A DNA stretch of 64,000 nt. Source: Weizmannia acidilactici. Lineage in GTDB: Bacteria > Bacillota > Bacilli > Bacillales > Bacillaceae_C. Location: the NCBI RefSeq assembly GCF_008974225.1, contig NZ_BKZR01000002.1, forward strand, positions 1-64,000, given 5' to 3'. The stretch's first letter is position 1; every line of letters begins with the position of its first letter. The position numbers and the translations under genes are program-made. The notes under the pieces are model-generated. The model ran no database searches. It saw nothing but the letters and a program-made list of their open reading frames with translations, and was not told the DNA's origin. Shown here one piece after another: positions 50,992-59,778 of the stretch.

Positions 50992-52284
50992 ATGTTTGTC
51001 GACCAAGTAAAAATTTATGTGAAAGGCGGGGACGGCGGCAACGGCATGGTCGCATTCCGCCGTGAAAAATATGTGCCGATGGGCGGGCCTGCCGGCGGCG
51101 ACGGCGGTCGCGGCGGCGATGTTATCTTTGAAGTGGACGAAGGATTGAGAACGCTGATGGATTTCCGTTACAAGCGGCATTTCAAGGCAAACCGTGGCGA
51201 AAACGGCATGAGCAAAGGGAAACACGGCCGCGGGGCGGAAGATTTGGTCGTAAAGGTACCGCCGGGAACGGTTGTCATTGATGATGACACGAAGCAGGTG
51301 ATTGCCGATTTGACGCGCCATGGCGAACGGGCGGTGATCGCAAAAGGTGGTCGCGGCGGAAGGGGCAATATCCGTTTTGCCACGCCGGCCAATCCGGCGC
51401 CGGAAATCGCCGAAAACGGGGAACCGGGCCAGGAACGCTATATTGTCCTTGAATTAAAACTGCTTGCCGATGTCGGCCTTGTCGGGTTTCCGAGCGTAGG
51501 GAAATCGACACTGCTTTCCGTAGTTTCTTCGGCGCGCCCGAAAATTGCGGAATATCATTTTACGACGCTCGTGCCAAATTTAGGCGTGGTCGAGACGGAT
51601 GACGGAAGAAGTTTTGTCATGGCCGATCTGCCGGGGCTGATTGAAGGCGCCCACGAAGGCGTCGGACTCGGACACCAGTTTTTGCGTCACATCGAGCGGA
51701 CAAGGGTCATCGTCCATGTCATTGATATGGCGGCAGTGGAAGGACGTGACCCGTACGGGGATTACTTAACCATTAACGAAGAATTGAAGGCCTATAACCT
51801 GCACCTTACCGAACGCCCGCAAATCATTGTTGCGAATAAAATGGATATGCCGGGCGCGGAAGAGAATTTAGCGCACTTCAAAGAACAGATTGGAAGCGGC
51901 ACGCCGATTTTCCCGATTTCTGCGCTGACGCGGAAAGGCTTAAGAGATTTGCTTTTTGCCATCGCCGATCTGCTTGACAAAACGCCCGCTTTTTCGCTGT
52001 ATATGGACGAAGAAATGGGTGCTGGGTCAAGCCGGGTCGTGTATAAGCACGAAAAAGAAAAAGCGGATTTTACGATTACAAGGGATCCGGATGGTAGTTT
52101 TGTGATACACGGGGAAAAAGTCGAGAAGCTGTTTAAAATGACGAATTTTAACCATGATGAGTCGGTCAGGCGGTTTGCCCGCCAGCTCCGCGGGATGGGC
52201 ATTGATGATGCGCTCCGTGAACGCGGGGCGAAAAACGGCGACACGGTCCGCCTCTTGGATTATGAATTTGAATTTGTAGACTAG
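50992..52284 (+). CDS. obgE: ObgE, essential ribosome-associated GTPase
   Basis: 430 residues. Needed for 50S assembly, stress response and sporulation start. Glycine-rich Obg fold (about 1-158, VKGGDGGNGMVAFRREKYVP), then the G domain with GFPSVGKST near 165, DLPGLIEGA, and NKMDMP. A C-terminal OCT domain (about 345-430) is present. MFVDQVKIYV is the canonical start; AAGGTGG lies about 11 bases upstream, slightly far. Confidence 0.98.
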   Translation: MFVDQVKIYVKGGDGGNGMVAFRREKYVPMGGPAGGDGGRGGDVIFEVDEGLRTLMDFRYKRHFKANRGENGMSKGKHGRGAEDLVVKVPPGTVVIDDDTKQVIADLTRHGERAVIAKGGRGGRGNIRFATPANPAPEIAENGEPGQERYIVLELKLLADVGLVGFPSVGKSTLLSVVSSARPKIAEYHFTTLVPNLGVVETDDGRSFVMADLPGLIEGAHEGVGLGHQFLRHIERTRVIVHVIDMAAVEGRDPYGDYLTINEELKAYNLHLTERPQIIVANKMDMPGAEENLAHFKEQIGSGTPIFPISALTRKGLRDLLFAIADLLDKTPAFSLYMDEEMGAGSSRVVYKHEKEKADFTITRDPDGSFVIHGEKVEKLFKMTNFNHDESVRRFARQLRGMGIDDALRERGAKNGDTVRLLDYEFEFVD

Positions 52285-52355
52285 CCGTGTGGGACGGGAG
52301 AGAAGGAAAACCGGCCCCGGCACGGATACGGTGAATCTAGTGGAGGAAGGGCACT

Positions 52356-52808
52356 TTGGAAAAGAAAGCAGAACATAAATTTATATTGGTCCGTGAAGAT
52401 GTTTTGCCGGAAGCGATGAAAAAGACGCTTCAGGCGAAAGAACTGCTCGAAAGGGGAAGTGCGGTGTCGGTCGGGGATGCGGCGCAAAAAGTCGACCTCA
52501 GCCGCAGCGCCTTTTATAAATACCGTGATACCGTATTTCCGTTCCATTCGGTTGTAAAAGAAAAAATCGTGACGTTGTTTTTTTATCTTGAAGACCGGTC
52601 CGGGACATTATCCGAAATTTTAAGGATCATCGCCTCATATTCGTGCAATATTTTAACGATCCACCAGACAATCCCGATCCAGGGGCGGGCGAACGTGACC
52701 ATTTCCTTGAATGTTTCGGATATCCGGGCGAGTTTAAATGATCTGTTGGAAGAACTGAATGCATTTGAGTTTGTCAACAAAGTAGAAATATTGGGGTCCG
52801 GAGCGTAA
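52356..52808 (+). CDS. pheB: PheB, ACT-domain protein
   Basis: 150 residues. N-terminal helix-turn-helix-like part (about 15-60, SVGDAAQKVDLSRSAFYKY) and C-terminal ACT domain (about 72-145, LFFYLEDRSGTLSEILRII). It is the UPF0735 type linked to pheA in bacilli; regulatory role unproven. TTG start after GGAGGAAGG. pheA follows 27 bases later. Confidence 0.9.
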   Translation: MEKKAEHKFILVREDVLPEAMKKTLQAKELLERGSAVSVGDAAQKVDLSRSAFYKYRDTVFPFHSVVKEKIVTLFFYLEDRSGTLSEILRIIASYSCNILTIHQTIPIQGRANVTISLNVSDIRASLNDLLEELNAFEFVNKVEILGSGA

Positions 52809-52835
52809 TACTCCGGCTGCCGGGAGAGGAAACGA

Positions 52836-53678
52836 ATGAGAGCAGCATTTTTTGGCCCGGAAGCAACCTTTACCGATATTGCGGTTCAGTCGGTTTTTCC
52901 CGATGCCCGCCGGATTGCTTACCGGACGATTCCGGAATGCCTGGAAGCCGTCAAGGAAAAACAGGTGGATATGGCGGTTGTCCCTTTGGAAAACGCCCTT
53001 GAAGGCTCTGTCAATTTAACTGTCGATTATTTATATCATGAGGATCTTCCGCCGATCCGGGCAGAAATCGTTGTACCGATCGAGCAGCATTTTATGGTCC
53101 ATCCGGAGAATGTTGCCGAATGGCGGAAAACCGAGAAAATTGTGTCGCATTCGCATGCATTGGCGCAATGCCACAAGTTTTTGCACCGGGAATTTAAACA
53201 TGCGGCCGTGGAGCAAATGGGTTCCACCGCCGCCGCTGCGAAATACGTGAGCGAGCATCCGGAGCTGAAATGGGCGGCGATCGCCAACGAAATGGCGGCG
53301 GAACTGTACGGTTTGGAAATTGTAAAACGGAGTATCCATGACTATCCTTTCAACCATACAAGGTTTATTGTCCTGGCTTATAACAAACTGGAAATCCAAA
53401 AAGCGCCGTCGTTCCAAAAATCGACGATCATGATCACGCTGCCTACGGACAAGGCCGGGTCGCTGCATCAGGTGCTTTCCGCTTTTGCATGGCGCGAAAT
53501 TAACTTGAGCAAACTGGAGTCGCGCCCGTTAAAGACGGGGCTCGGAAACTACTTTTTTATGATTGATTTGAACCATTCCCTAGATGAGAAACTTGTCCGC
53601 TTTTCGTTGGAGGAAATCCGCGCCCTCGGCTGCACGGTTAAGGAGCTTGGGAGCTACTGCAGGTATATGGCGGAATAG
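52836..53678 (+). CDS. pheA: Prephenate dehydratase
   Basis: 280 residues. It converts prephenate to phenylpyruvate for phenylalanine synthesis. Catalytic domain (about 1-185) with FGPEATFTDIAVQ, VPLENALEGSV and HTRFIVLA. ACT domain (about 200-275) with ESRPLKTGLGNYFF, the phenylalanine-binding ESRP motif, implying feedback inhibition. GAGAGGAAACGA precedes the ATG. Terminator at 53686. Confidence 0.96.
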   Translation: MRAAFFGPEATFTDIAVQSVFPDARRIAYRTIPECLEAVKEKQVDMAVVPLENALEGSVNLTVDYLYHEDLPPIRAEIVVPIEQHFMVHPENVAEWRKTEKIVSHSHALAQCHKFLHREFKHAAVEQMGSTAAAAKYVSEHPELKWAAIANEMAAELYGLEIVKRSIHDYPFNHTRFIVLAYNKLEIQKAPSFQKSTIMITLPTDKAGSLHQVLSAFAWREINLSKLESRPLKTGLGNYFFMIDLNHSLDEKLVRFSLEEIRALGCTVKELGSYCRYMAE

Positions 53679-53685
53679 GATTGGG

Positions 53686-53735
53686 AAAAGGCTGAACCTA
53701 AAGCTTAAGCTGTTGCTTTTGGTTCAGCCTTTTTT
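53686..53735 (+). terminator. Terminator of pheB-pheA
   Basis: AAAAGGCTGAACC (53686-53698) pairs with GGTTCAGCCTTTTTT (53721-53735); the loop holds an AAGCTTAAGC inner element. Confidence 0.88.
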
Positions 53736-53741
53736 AATGCA

Positions 53742-53784
53742 TGAAAGACACTTCAGACATTTTTTCGCCATGAAATGTCTTTCA
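53742..53784. repeat. Inverted repeat between pheA and niaR
   Basis: TGAAAGACA (53742-53750) and TGTCTTTCA (53776-53784) are perfect inverted copies. An overlapping pair AGACATTT/AAATGTCT (53755-53762, 53773-53780) competes with it. The rest of the 230-base gap shows nothing recognised. Confidence 0.5.
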
Positions 53785-53907
53785 AAGGAGGGATAAACGA
53801 CACTTTCGCAATTTTCATCCCCGAATTGCCCTTCAAAAGCGGCATGGGGCACTTTAAGCCATAACGTTCTCAAAAATGTCCTTCATAAACCGGCTGCTCA
53901 AACACAT

Positions 53908-54468
53908 TCAGGGCAGCTCTTTTTCATTTTCAGTAAACAGAATCCCTAATGCTTTCAATGCGCGTTCTGCGGCTTCCAACTGCTGGTGGTTTGCGGCTTC
54001 AACCGTATGCAGGTGGATGCCGCCCGTCAATTCAGACAAGTAGCTGGCATTCGTTTCTTTAATGCGGCGGATAAACTGCGCCACTTCTTCACGGGTTGAC
54101 ACCATGATGGATGCGGTTAAGTCGCCGTATACAGGATGTTCCACCTTTACGTCCTTTACGGTCACGCAGTTATCGACCAGCACGTTCAGTTCTTCTTCCA
54201 CCTGACCGGGGGTATGGGAGCATGCGATCGTTTTTTCAACGGTTGTTTCCGGACGGACGGGGTGCATATATAAATAACCTTGGCTTGTGGCAAGGATCGG
54301 TTCGTTTTTTGCCTTCAGTAGCGTAATGTCATTCACGATAATCTGGCGGCTCACATTCGCCCTTTTTGCCAGTTCCCCGCCTGTAATCGGGGACCGGCTT
54401 GCCTGCAGCCACTTCACGATCAATTTCCGCCTTTCATCCCCGGGAATTTTCTTCTTTACTGCCAACAT
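53908..54468 (-). CDS. niaR: NiaR (YrxA), niacin-responsive repressor
   Basis: 186 residues. It represses NAD synthesis and niacin uptake genes when nicotinate is present. N-terminal winged helix (about 8-65, SRSPITGGELAKRANVSRQ) and the 3H domain (about 75-175), whose histidines lie in CSHTPGQVEEEL, VEHPVYGDLTA and GGIHLHT. Start is the second ATG (54468), because the first ATG overlaps the GGAGG that serves it. In B. subtilis it faces nifS-nadBCA; here it faces safA. Confidence 0.93.
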   Translation of the reverse strand: MLAVKKKIPGDERRKLIVKWLQASRSPITGGELAKRANVSRQIIVNDITLLKAKNEPILATSQGYLYMHPVRPETTVEKTIACSHTPGQVEEELNVLVDNCVTVKDVKVEHPVYGDLTASIMVSTREEVAQFIRRIKETNASYLSELTGGIHLHTVEAANHQQLEAAERALKALGILFTENEKELP

Positions 54469-54593
54469 CGTTTCCTCCATTCGTTTCTGCCTATTTCGGA
54501 TTTTACCATACGGGGGCGGCCAAATGAAAGAAACGCGCCTGCCGGAAATGGCATAATGCGGAGCTGAAGGTCATAAATTTTTATGTAAATCGT

Positions 54594-54621
54594 TCGCATT
54601 TTGCCCAAAACAACATAGAAT
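54594..54621 (+). promoter_or_regulatory. SigE-type promoter of safA
   Basis: TCGCATT (54594-54600, five of seven match to KMATATT), a 13-bp spacer and CATAGAAT (54614-54621, seven of eight match to CATACAAT). B. subtilis safA is a SigE gene. Confidence 0.5.
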
Positions 54622-54652
54622 GTATGGACTTATGCTTGAGGAGGGAAAATGT

Positions 54653-55690
54653 GTGAAAATCCATATCGTTCAAAAAGGCGATACGCTCTGGAAAATTGCC
54701 AAAAAATACGGCGTCGATTTTGACGAATTGAAAAAAATGAACGCGCAATTATCCAATCCGGAAATGATCATGCCCGGAATGAAAATTAAAATTCCGACAA
54801 CAGGGGGCACGGTAAAAAAAGAGATGCATACGGGTATGAAGGAAGCACCGATTGCAGTACACCCGTACCAGCAAATACCGCAGCCGAAATTGCCGGTGCA
54901 GAAAGAAATGCCGATCCAAAAAGAAGCGCCGAAAGCGGTACCGCACAAAGAAATGCCGGTAAAAGAGAAAGTGGTAGAAAAAAAGGAAACCATCTATAAG
55001 CCTATCATGCCGCAGCCTGTTGTACCGGAAATTGATATCCATAATTATTATGTGACGAATATGGCTGAAATTGAAACCCATACGCAGGCGCCGCCACAGC
55101 CGCAGCCGGTGTATCACCATCATGAAAGCGAATCTTCGTCTTCAAGCGGACATTATACCATGCCGGTACAAGAGGAGTGTTACGAAATGTATGCACCAAT
55201 TTATCCTTGCCCGATGCCGATTCAGGATTGCGGTTGCGGGGGGCCGGTGATGCAACATGGGTTTGCCCCTTATCCGTACAGTTATGCCGCGCCTTTCCAG
55301 GGGGTTCCGTACCAAATGCCGGTGATGGCCCCGATGCCGGGATACCCAACACAGCAGGCACCGGTTTGGCAGCAGCCGCAAACACTTGCGCCGAGCCATG
55401 AATGGGAGGAAGAATCTTCATCGTCATCTTATCCATACGGCCACCATATGCAGGGCAGTACGATGCAAAATCCTTCCGCCCAGCCGTATTGGGGCATGCA
55501 GGGTCCTGTATACGGCGCAAATCCTGAAAGCTCGGCATATATGCCGCAGTATGCGCCGCAGCCACAAAACTTCCCGGGATATGCGCAGTATCCGTATCAG
55601 CCTTATGCGATGCCGCAGCCGTACAGCTACGGCATGCCGGCGCCGCAGCAGTACGACCGGAATCCGGATGCTTCCGGTGAAGAGGATTAA
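54653..55690 (+). CDS. safA: SafA, inner-coat morphogenetic protein with LysM
   Basis: 345 residues. SafA recruits inner-coat proteins and binds SpoVID and cortex. N-terminal LysM (about 2-47, IHIVQKGDTLWKIAKKYGVD), then a long low-complexity part: Lys/Glu/Pro-rich (about 60-125), a segment with HESESSSSSGHY, then Pro/Tyr/Gln/Met-rich sequence with EEESSSSSYPYG. GTG 54653 follows GAGGAGGG; an upstream ATG at 54620 has no site. The next gene begins directly after its stop. Confidence 0.9.
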   Translation: MKIHIVQKGDTLWKIAKKYGVDFDELKKMNAQLSNPEMIMPGMKIKIPTTGGTVKKEMHTGMKEAPIAVHPYQQIPQPKLPVQKEMPIQKEAPKAVPHKEMPVKEKVVEKKETIYKPIMPQPVVPEIDIHNYYVTNMAEIETHTQAPPQPQPVYHHHESESSSSSGHYTMPVQEECYEMYAPIYPCPMPIQDCGCGGPVMQHGFAPYPYSYAAPFQGVPYQMPVMAPMPGYPTQQAPVWQQPQTLAPSHEWEEESSSSSYPYGHHMQGSTMQNPSAQPYWGMQGPVYGANPESSAYMPQYAPQPQNFPGYAQYPYQPYAMPQPYSYGMPAPQQYDRNPDASGEED

Positions 55691-56668
55691 ATGGGCGGGG
55701 GCTGGGACAAAGAAGGGGACGGCAACAAGCGTCTCCTTCTTTATGCTGAAAAACGGCTGGGAGAACCGGTTCAAAAGATTACAAAGCTCCGCGGAAAAGT
55801 ATGGCTCGTAGAAACAAAAACGAAGAAATGGATTTTGAAAGAATATCCCGGCATTGAGCGGCTGAAACGGCAAATGTTGCTGACCACAACGCTTTTGGAA
55901 TCTGGATTTTCGCATATTTGCCGGTTTTTGCCGGCCGATGATGATGGTGATTGCATATTTGAACAAACATGTTTCGGAATCATGGAATATATTGAACCGC
56001 ATCCGGATGCTTTTGCCTATCATACCGAACAAGACATTTTATCTGCTTTCCGCCTGTTAAAAGCATACCACCGAGCAACCGGGCGGTTTCCACTTTCTGC
56101 TAAAATTGAATTTCCCCGTTTTTTCCAGCTGCGAAAATGGCGGAATCGTTACCGTGAATTTTTGGAAAACAAAGGTGAAATTATGCATTATATGCCCGCG
56201 TTTTATTTTAAAACTTACGAGTCCTGGACTCATGCGTCGTTAAAAAGGCTCGGGGAAAAGGAGCCCATTTTTACCAGGCCCCCATACTGCATTACCCATG
56301 GCGATGTCGCCCACCATAATTTTTTGCGTGGAAAAGACGGAAAGCTGTATTTGATCGATTTTGACCTCGCCCGTCTTGCCCCTGCCTGGACGGACGACCT
56401 GCAGTTTTGCAACCGCATTTTGCCTTCCATCTCCTGGTCGCTTTCTAAACTGTGCAATTTGGGGATAATGATGGATGCGCCCGACCGCGAAACAATTCTT
56501 GAAGCGCTCCTTTACCCGGCGGATGTGCTGCGGGAATGGAACCAATTTATCACGTGCGGAGAAAATGAAAAAGAACAGCTCTGGCCCCATTTGTCTTCCA
56601 TCACATTCGGGCAATTTGAGGAAAGAGGTCGGTTTGTGTTAGAGGTTGAGAAACAATTAAGGGCATAG
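55691..56668 (+). CDS. CotS-like kinase-fold protein next to safA
   Basis: 325 residues. Aminoglycoside-phosphotransferase fold as in CotS, YutH and YsxE. N-lobe Lys in TKKWILKEYPG, the catalytic loop ITHGDVAHHNFLRG with intact HGD and Asn, and the metal-binding LIDFDLARLAP. Unlike YsxE at 18502, the catalytic residues are all present, so an active kinase is possible. The ATG follows the safA stop with no gap, and GGTGAAGAGG lies inside the end of safA, so the two are co-expressed, presumably in the mother cell. The substrate is unknown. Confidence 0.83.
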   Translation: MGGGWDKEGDGNKRLLLYAEKRLGEPVQKITKLRGKVWLVETKTKKWILKEYPGIERLKRQMLLTTTLLESGFSHICRFLPADDDGDCIFEQTCFGIMEYIEPHPDAFAYHTEQDILSAFRLLKAYHRATGRFPLSAKIEFPRFFQLRKWRNRYREFLENKGEIMHYMPAFYFKTYESWTHASLKRLGEKEPIFTRPPYCITHGDVAHHNFLRGKDGKLYLIDFDLARLAPAWTDDLQFCNRILPSISWSLSKLCNLGIMMDAPDRETILEALLYPADVLREWNQFITCGENEKEQLWPHLSSITFGQFEERGRFVLEVEKQLRA

Positions 56669-56711
56669 TGTGGCGCGGCTGTTCTTTTTGCATCCCCCTT
56701 TCTTCCGGATA

Positions 56712-56720
56712 TGGTATAGT
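56712..56720 (+). promoter_or_regulatory. Extended -10 promoter of yebC
   Basis: TG-G-TATAGT (56712-56720), 42 bases before the ATG. A TTGCAT at 56688 is too far away to serve as a normal -35. Confidence 0.5.
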
Positions 56721-56762
56721 AATATAGGACTGTATCAGCGCGAATGAAAGGAGAGATTGATC

Positions 56763-57485
56763 ATGTCTGGCCATTCCAAGTGGAAAAATATCCAAGGCAG
56801 AAAAAGCGCGCAAGATGCAAAGCGCGGAAAAATATTTCAAAAACTGGCAAAAGAGATTTATGTTGCGGCAAAGAATGGTCCTGACCCAGATGCAAATTCA
56901 GCCCTCCGCCTAGTCATAGAAAAGGCAAAGGCTGCCAATATGCCAAATGATAATATTAAGCGTGCCATCGATAAAGCGAGCGGCAACCAAAATGCCGAAC
57001 ATTACGAAGAAATGATTTATGAAGGGTACGGCCCGGGCGGTGTCGCGGTCATGGTAACGGCGTTAACGGATAACAAAAACCGGACCGCTTCGAACGTCCG
57101 CGTTGCTTTTTCGCGGAACGGAGGGAACCTCGGCGAAAATGGCTGCGTTTCATTCCTCTTTGACCGGAAAGGGTATCTTGCCATTGAGCGTGAAGGGCTT
57201 GATATTGATGAAGACGAAATGCTGCTTCAGGTCATTGAAGCTGGGGCAGAGGAAATGGAAACAAGTGATGAAGTGTTTGAGATTTATACGGATCCCGAGC
57301 AATTTATGGATGTAAAGAAAAACCTGGAGGAGAACGGGTTTACGTTTGCACAGGCTGAGATCACGATGGTGCCGCAAAATACGATTGCTTTGGATGAAGA
57401 GCAAAAAGCAAAGATGGAAAGATTGCTGGACAGGCTGGAAGACGATGACGACGTCCAGGAAATCTATCATAATGCTGAATTGTAA
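56763..57485 (+). CDS. yebC: YebC/PmpR family protein (YrbC)
   Basis: 240 residues. Members act as transcription regulators or as translation factors relieving polyproline stalling, depending on subgroup. N terminus MSGHSKWKNIQGRKSAQDAKRGK is the family hallmark; PNDNIKRAIDKASG and YEGYGPGGVAVMV follow. AAAGGAGAGA precedes ATG 56763; two residues upstream are also open. A strong terminator follows. Confidence 0.96.
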   Translation: MSGHSKWKNIQGRKSAQDAKRGKIFQKLAKEIYVAAKNGPDPDANSALRLVIEKAKAANMPNDNIKRAIDKASGNQNAEHYEEMIYEGYGPGGVAVMVTALTDNKNRTASNVRVAFSRNGGNLGENGCVSFLFDRKGYLAIEREGLDIDEDEMLLQVIEAGAEEMETSDEVFEIYTDPEQFMDVKKNLEENGFTFAQAEITMVPQNTIALDEEQKAKMERLLDRLEDDDDVQEIYHNAEL

Positions 57486-57493
57486 TCGGTATG

Positions 57494-57540
57494 AAGCACT
57501 TTCCGGACCGGAATTATCCGGTCTGGAAAGTGCTTTTTTT
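57494..57540 (+). terminator. Terminator after yebC
   Basis: AAGCACTTTCCGGACCGG pairs with CCGGTCTGGAAAGTGCTT around a short loop, followed by T. Confidence 0.92.
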
Positions 57541-57551
57541 GCGGAAGGACG

Positions 57552-57580
57552 GGATATGCGTGCAAAAACTGGCTACACTA
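57552..57580 (+). promoter_or_regulatory. Candidate forespore promoter of bofC
   Basis: GGATA (57552-57556, four of five match to GYWTA), a 14-bp spacer and GGCTACACTA (57571-57580), which fits the SigF/SigG-type GGNNANANTN. B. subtilis bofC is forespore-expressed. Confidence 0.45.
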
Positions 57581-57617
57581 TCAGTAACGTTTTAAATCTG
57601 GGCGGGAGGTGATCAAT

Positions 57618-58070
57618 ATGTATACCTTGGTGATGCGCGCCGTGCCCATTGCCGCGTTTTTATTGGCGGGTGCGGGATTTCCCGACGTTTTGCAAAGCAA
57701 GGATGTGTTGGCTGCTGGAAAGAAAACGGCAGTGATTTTGGAACGCGTTTACCTGGACGGGGAAGTCAGTGAGGAATTCATCCGTACGGACAAAACGCCA
57801 TGTGAGGTTGTACGGAGCTATCCGGGCTGGCAAATCGCCGATATAGGCGGATCCCGGATTGTTTTGCAGAAACATATTCACGATATCTCCCCGCTTTTAA
57901 AAGCAAACGGTTATTTCAGCATCACTTTCCAAAGCGGATCGGGGAAAAAAGGCATTGTCCAGCCCTTTTTCCAGTTGTATTTGAAAAAATTGGAGAGCCG
58001 GCGGCAGGAAAAAATGGAAAACGGAAATGCTGCGTCATACGCTGAATCCTTATTCGGGTGGGCAAATTGA
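57618..58070 (+). CDS. bofC: BofC, forespore regulator of pro-sigma-K processing
   Basis: 150 residues, slightly short for the family. Secreted into the space between forespore and mother cell, where it inhibits SpoIVB. A signal peptide covers about residues 1-33 (MRAVPIAAFLLAGAGF), then VILERVYLDGEVSEE and a C-terminal domain. GGGAGGTGATC sets ATG 57618. The csbX gene found upstream in B. subtilis is absent here. Confidence 0.9.
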   Translation: MYTLVMRAVPIAAFLLAGAGFPDVLQSKDVLAAGKKTAVILERVYLDGEVSEEFIRTDKTPCEVVRSYPGWQIADIGGSRIVLQKHIHDISPLLKANGYFSITFQSGSGKKGIVQPFFQLYLKKLESRRQEKMENGNAASYAESLFGWAN

Positions 58071-58107
58071 ATGTGCAAACCGCAGTTCCCAAAATCAGAG
58101 CTATCTA

Positions 58108-58116
58108 TGGTACAAT
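58108..58116 (+). promoter_or_regulatory. Extended -10 promoter of ruvAB
   Basis: TG-G-TACAAT (58108-58116), 28 bases before ruvA. Confidence 0.45.
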
Positions 58117-58143
58117 GGTTGATAGCAAGTTTTTGAGGAGTGT

Positions 58144-58758
58144 GTGGGAAGTTTGTACGAATATATAAAAGGGATCATCGACTCCGTCAGTCCGGACTAT
58201 GTTGTCGTGGACAACGGGGGGATCGGATACCAATTGATCACACCGAACCCGTATATCTTTTCGAAAAGTATCGGGGAAGAGCGGAAAATTTATACTTACC
58301 AGCATGTGCGCGAAGATATGATCGCATTGTACGGTTTTGAAGCCGCAGAAGAACGGGAGCTGTTTAAAAAGCTGCTCAATGTGTCGGGCATCGGTCCGAA
58401 GGGGGCGCTGGCCATTCTGGCGTACGGGCAGCCGTCTCAGGTGGTCGAAGCGATTGAAAATGAAAACGAATCGTTTCTCGTCAAATTCCCCGGCGTCGGA
58501 AAAAAAACGGCAAGGCAGATGATCCTCGATTTAAAAGGAAAACTTTTGGACATCGCGCCGGATATGCCGAATTTATTTAACCAGGAAAAAACGATCCAAA
58601 AGTCCGCAGCCAGCCGCAATCTGGAAGAAGCCGTACTGGCATTGCAGGCGCTTGGCTACTCGGAAAAAGAAATCCATAAAGTGGTCCCACAGCTTCCGGA
58701 GGAGGACCTGTCCACGGATGAGTATATTAAACTAGCTTTAAAAGCGATGGTAAAATAA
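58144..58758 (+). CDS. ruvA: RuvA, Holliday-junction binding subunit
   Basis: 204 residues. A tetramer that holds the four-way junction for RuvB. OB-fold N terminus (YIKGIIDSVSPDYVVVDNGG), two helix-hairpin-helix motifs (VSGIGPKGALAIL and FPGVGKKTARQMILDLKGK), and the C-terminal RuvB-binding domain (about 155-204). GTG start after GAGGAG; TTG 58153 is an alternative. Confidence 0.97.
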   Translation: MGSLYEYIKGIIDSVSPDYVVVDNGGIGYQLITPNPYIFSKSIGEERKIYTYQHVREDMIALYGFEAAEERELFKKLLNVSGIGPKGALAILAYGQPSQVVEAIENENESFLVKFPGVGKKTARQMILDLKGKLLDIAPDMPNLFNQEKTIQKSAASRNLEEAVLALQALGYSEKEIHKVVPQLPEEDLSTDEYIKLALKAMVK

Positions 58759-58779
58759 TGGGAACCAGGAGGGGAGAGC

Positions 58780-59778
58780 ATGGAGGATCGCATTGTTTCC
58801 GGCGAGGCGGACGAACAGGAAATTTCCTTTGAAATGAGCCTGCGCCCGCAAACTTTGGCGCAGTATATCGGGCAGGAAAAAGTAAAGCACAATTTAGCTG
58901 TTTTTATCCAGGCGGCGAAGCAACGGCATGAAACACTGGACCATGTGCTGCTGTACGGGCCGCCTGGACTCGGAAAAACGACATTGGCAATGGTCATTGC
59001 AAACGAAATGGGCGTAAAAATCCGGACAACTTCGGGCCCTGCGATCGAACGGCCGGGCGACCTGGCTGCGGTGCTGACCTCGCTTGAACCGGGGGAAGTA
59101 CTGTTTATTGATGAGATCCATCGCCTGCCGAAAGCAATCGAAGAAGTGCTGTATCCGGCAATGGAAGATTATTGCCTGGATATCGTCATCGGCAAAGGAA
59201 CGGGAGCCCGGTCGATTCGGCTTGACCTGCCCCCGTTTACGTTAATCGGGGCGACGACTAGGGCAGGGTCGGTTTCGGCTCCATTGCGCGACAGGTTCGG
59301 CGTCATCAGCAGGCTCGAATATTATGATGAAAATCAGCTGGCAGAGATTGTATTGCGGACGGCTGATATTTTGCAGACGGAAATTGAACCGGAGGGTGCC
59401 AGGGAAATTGCAAGGCGCTCGCGTGGCACACCGAGGATTGCCAATCGGCTGCTCAGACGGGTGCGGGATTTTGCCCAAGTAAAAGGCGACGGCAAGGTTA
59501 CACTTGAAGTTGCCAATTATGCGCTTGAACTGCTGCAGGTCGATAAACTTGGGCTTGACCATATTGACCATAAGCTGTTAAAAGGGATCATTGAACGCTT
59601 TAAAGGCGGGCCTGTCGGGTTGGATACGATTGCCGCGAGCATCGGGGAAGAAGCGGAAACGATTGAAGACGTGTATGAGCCGTATTTGCTGCAAATCGGC
59701 TTTTTGCAGCGGACGCCGCGGGGCAGGGTCGCAACCCCGCTTGTTTACGAGCATTTTCAAATGGAGGTGCCGAAGTGA
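58780..59778 (+). CDS. ruvB: RuvB, branch-migration ATPase
   Basis: 332 residues. AAA+ motor that drives branch migration with RuvA. Walker A GPPGLGKTT near 62, Walker B VLFIDEIHRL, sensor GATTRAGSVSAPLRDRFG, and a C-terminal winged helix (about 260-330). GGGGAGAGC precedes the ATG. Its stop overlaps the GTG of the next small gene. Confidence 0.98.
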   Translation: MEDRIVSGEADEQEISFEMSLRPQTLAQYIGQEKVKHNLAVFIQAAKQRHETLDHVLLYGPPGLGKTTLAMVIANEMGVKIRTTSGPAIERPGDLAAVLTSLEPGEVLFIDEIHRLPKAIEEVLYPAMEDYCLDIVIGKGTGARSIRLDLPPFTLIGATTRAGSVSAPLRDRFGVISRLEYYDENQLAEIVLRTADILQTEIEPEGAREIARRSRGTPRIANRLLRRVRDFAQVKGDGKVTLEVANYALELLQVDKLGLDHIDHKLLKGIIERFKGGPVGLDTIAASIGEEAETIEDVYEPYLLQIGFLQRTPRGRVATPLVYEHFQMEVPK

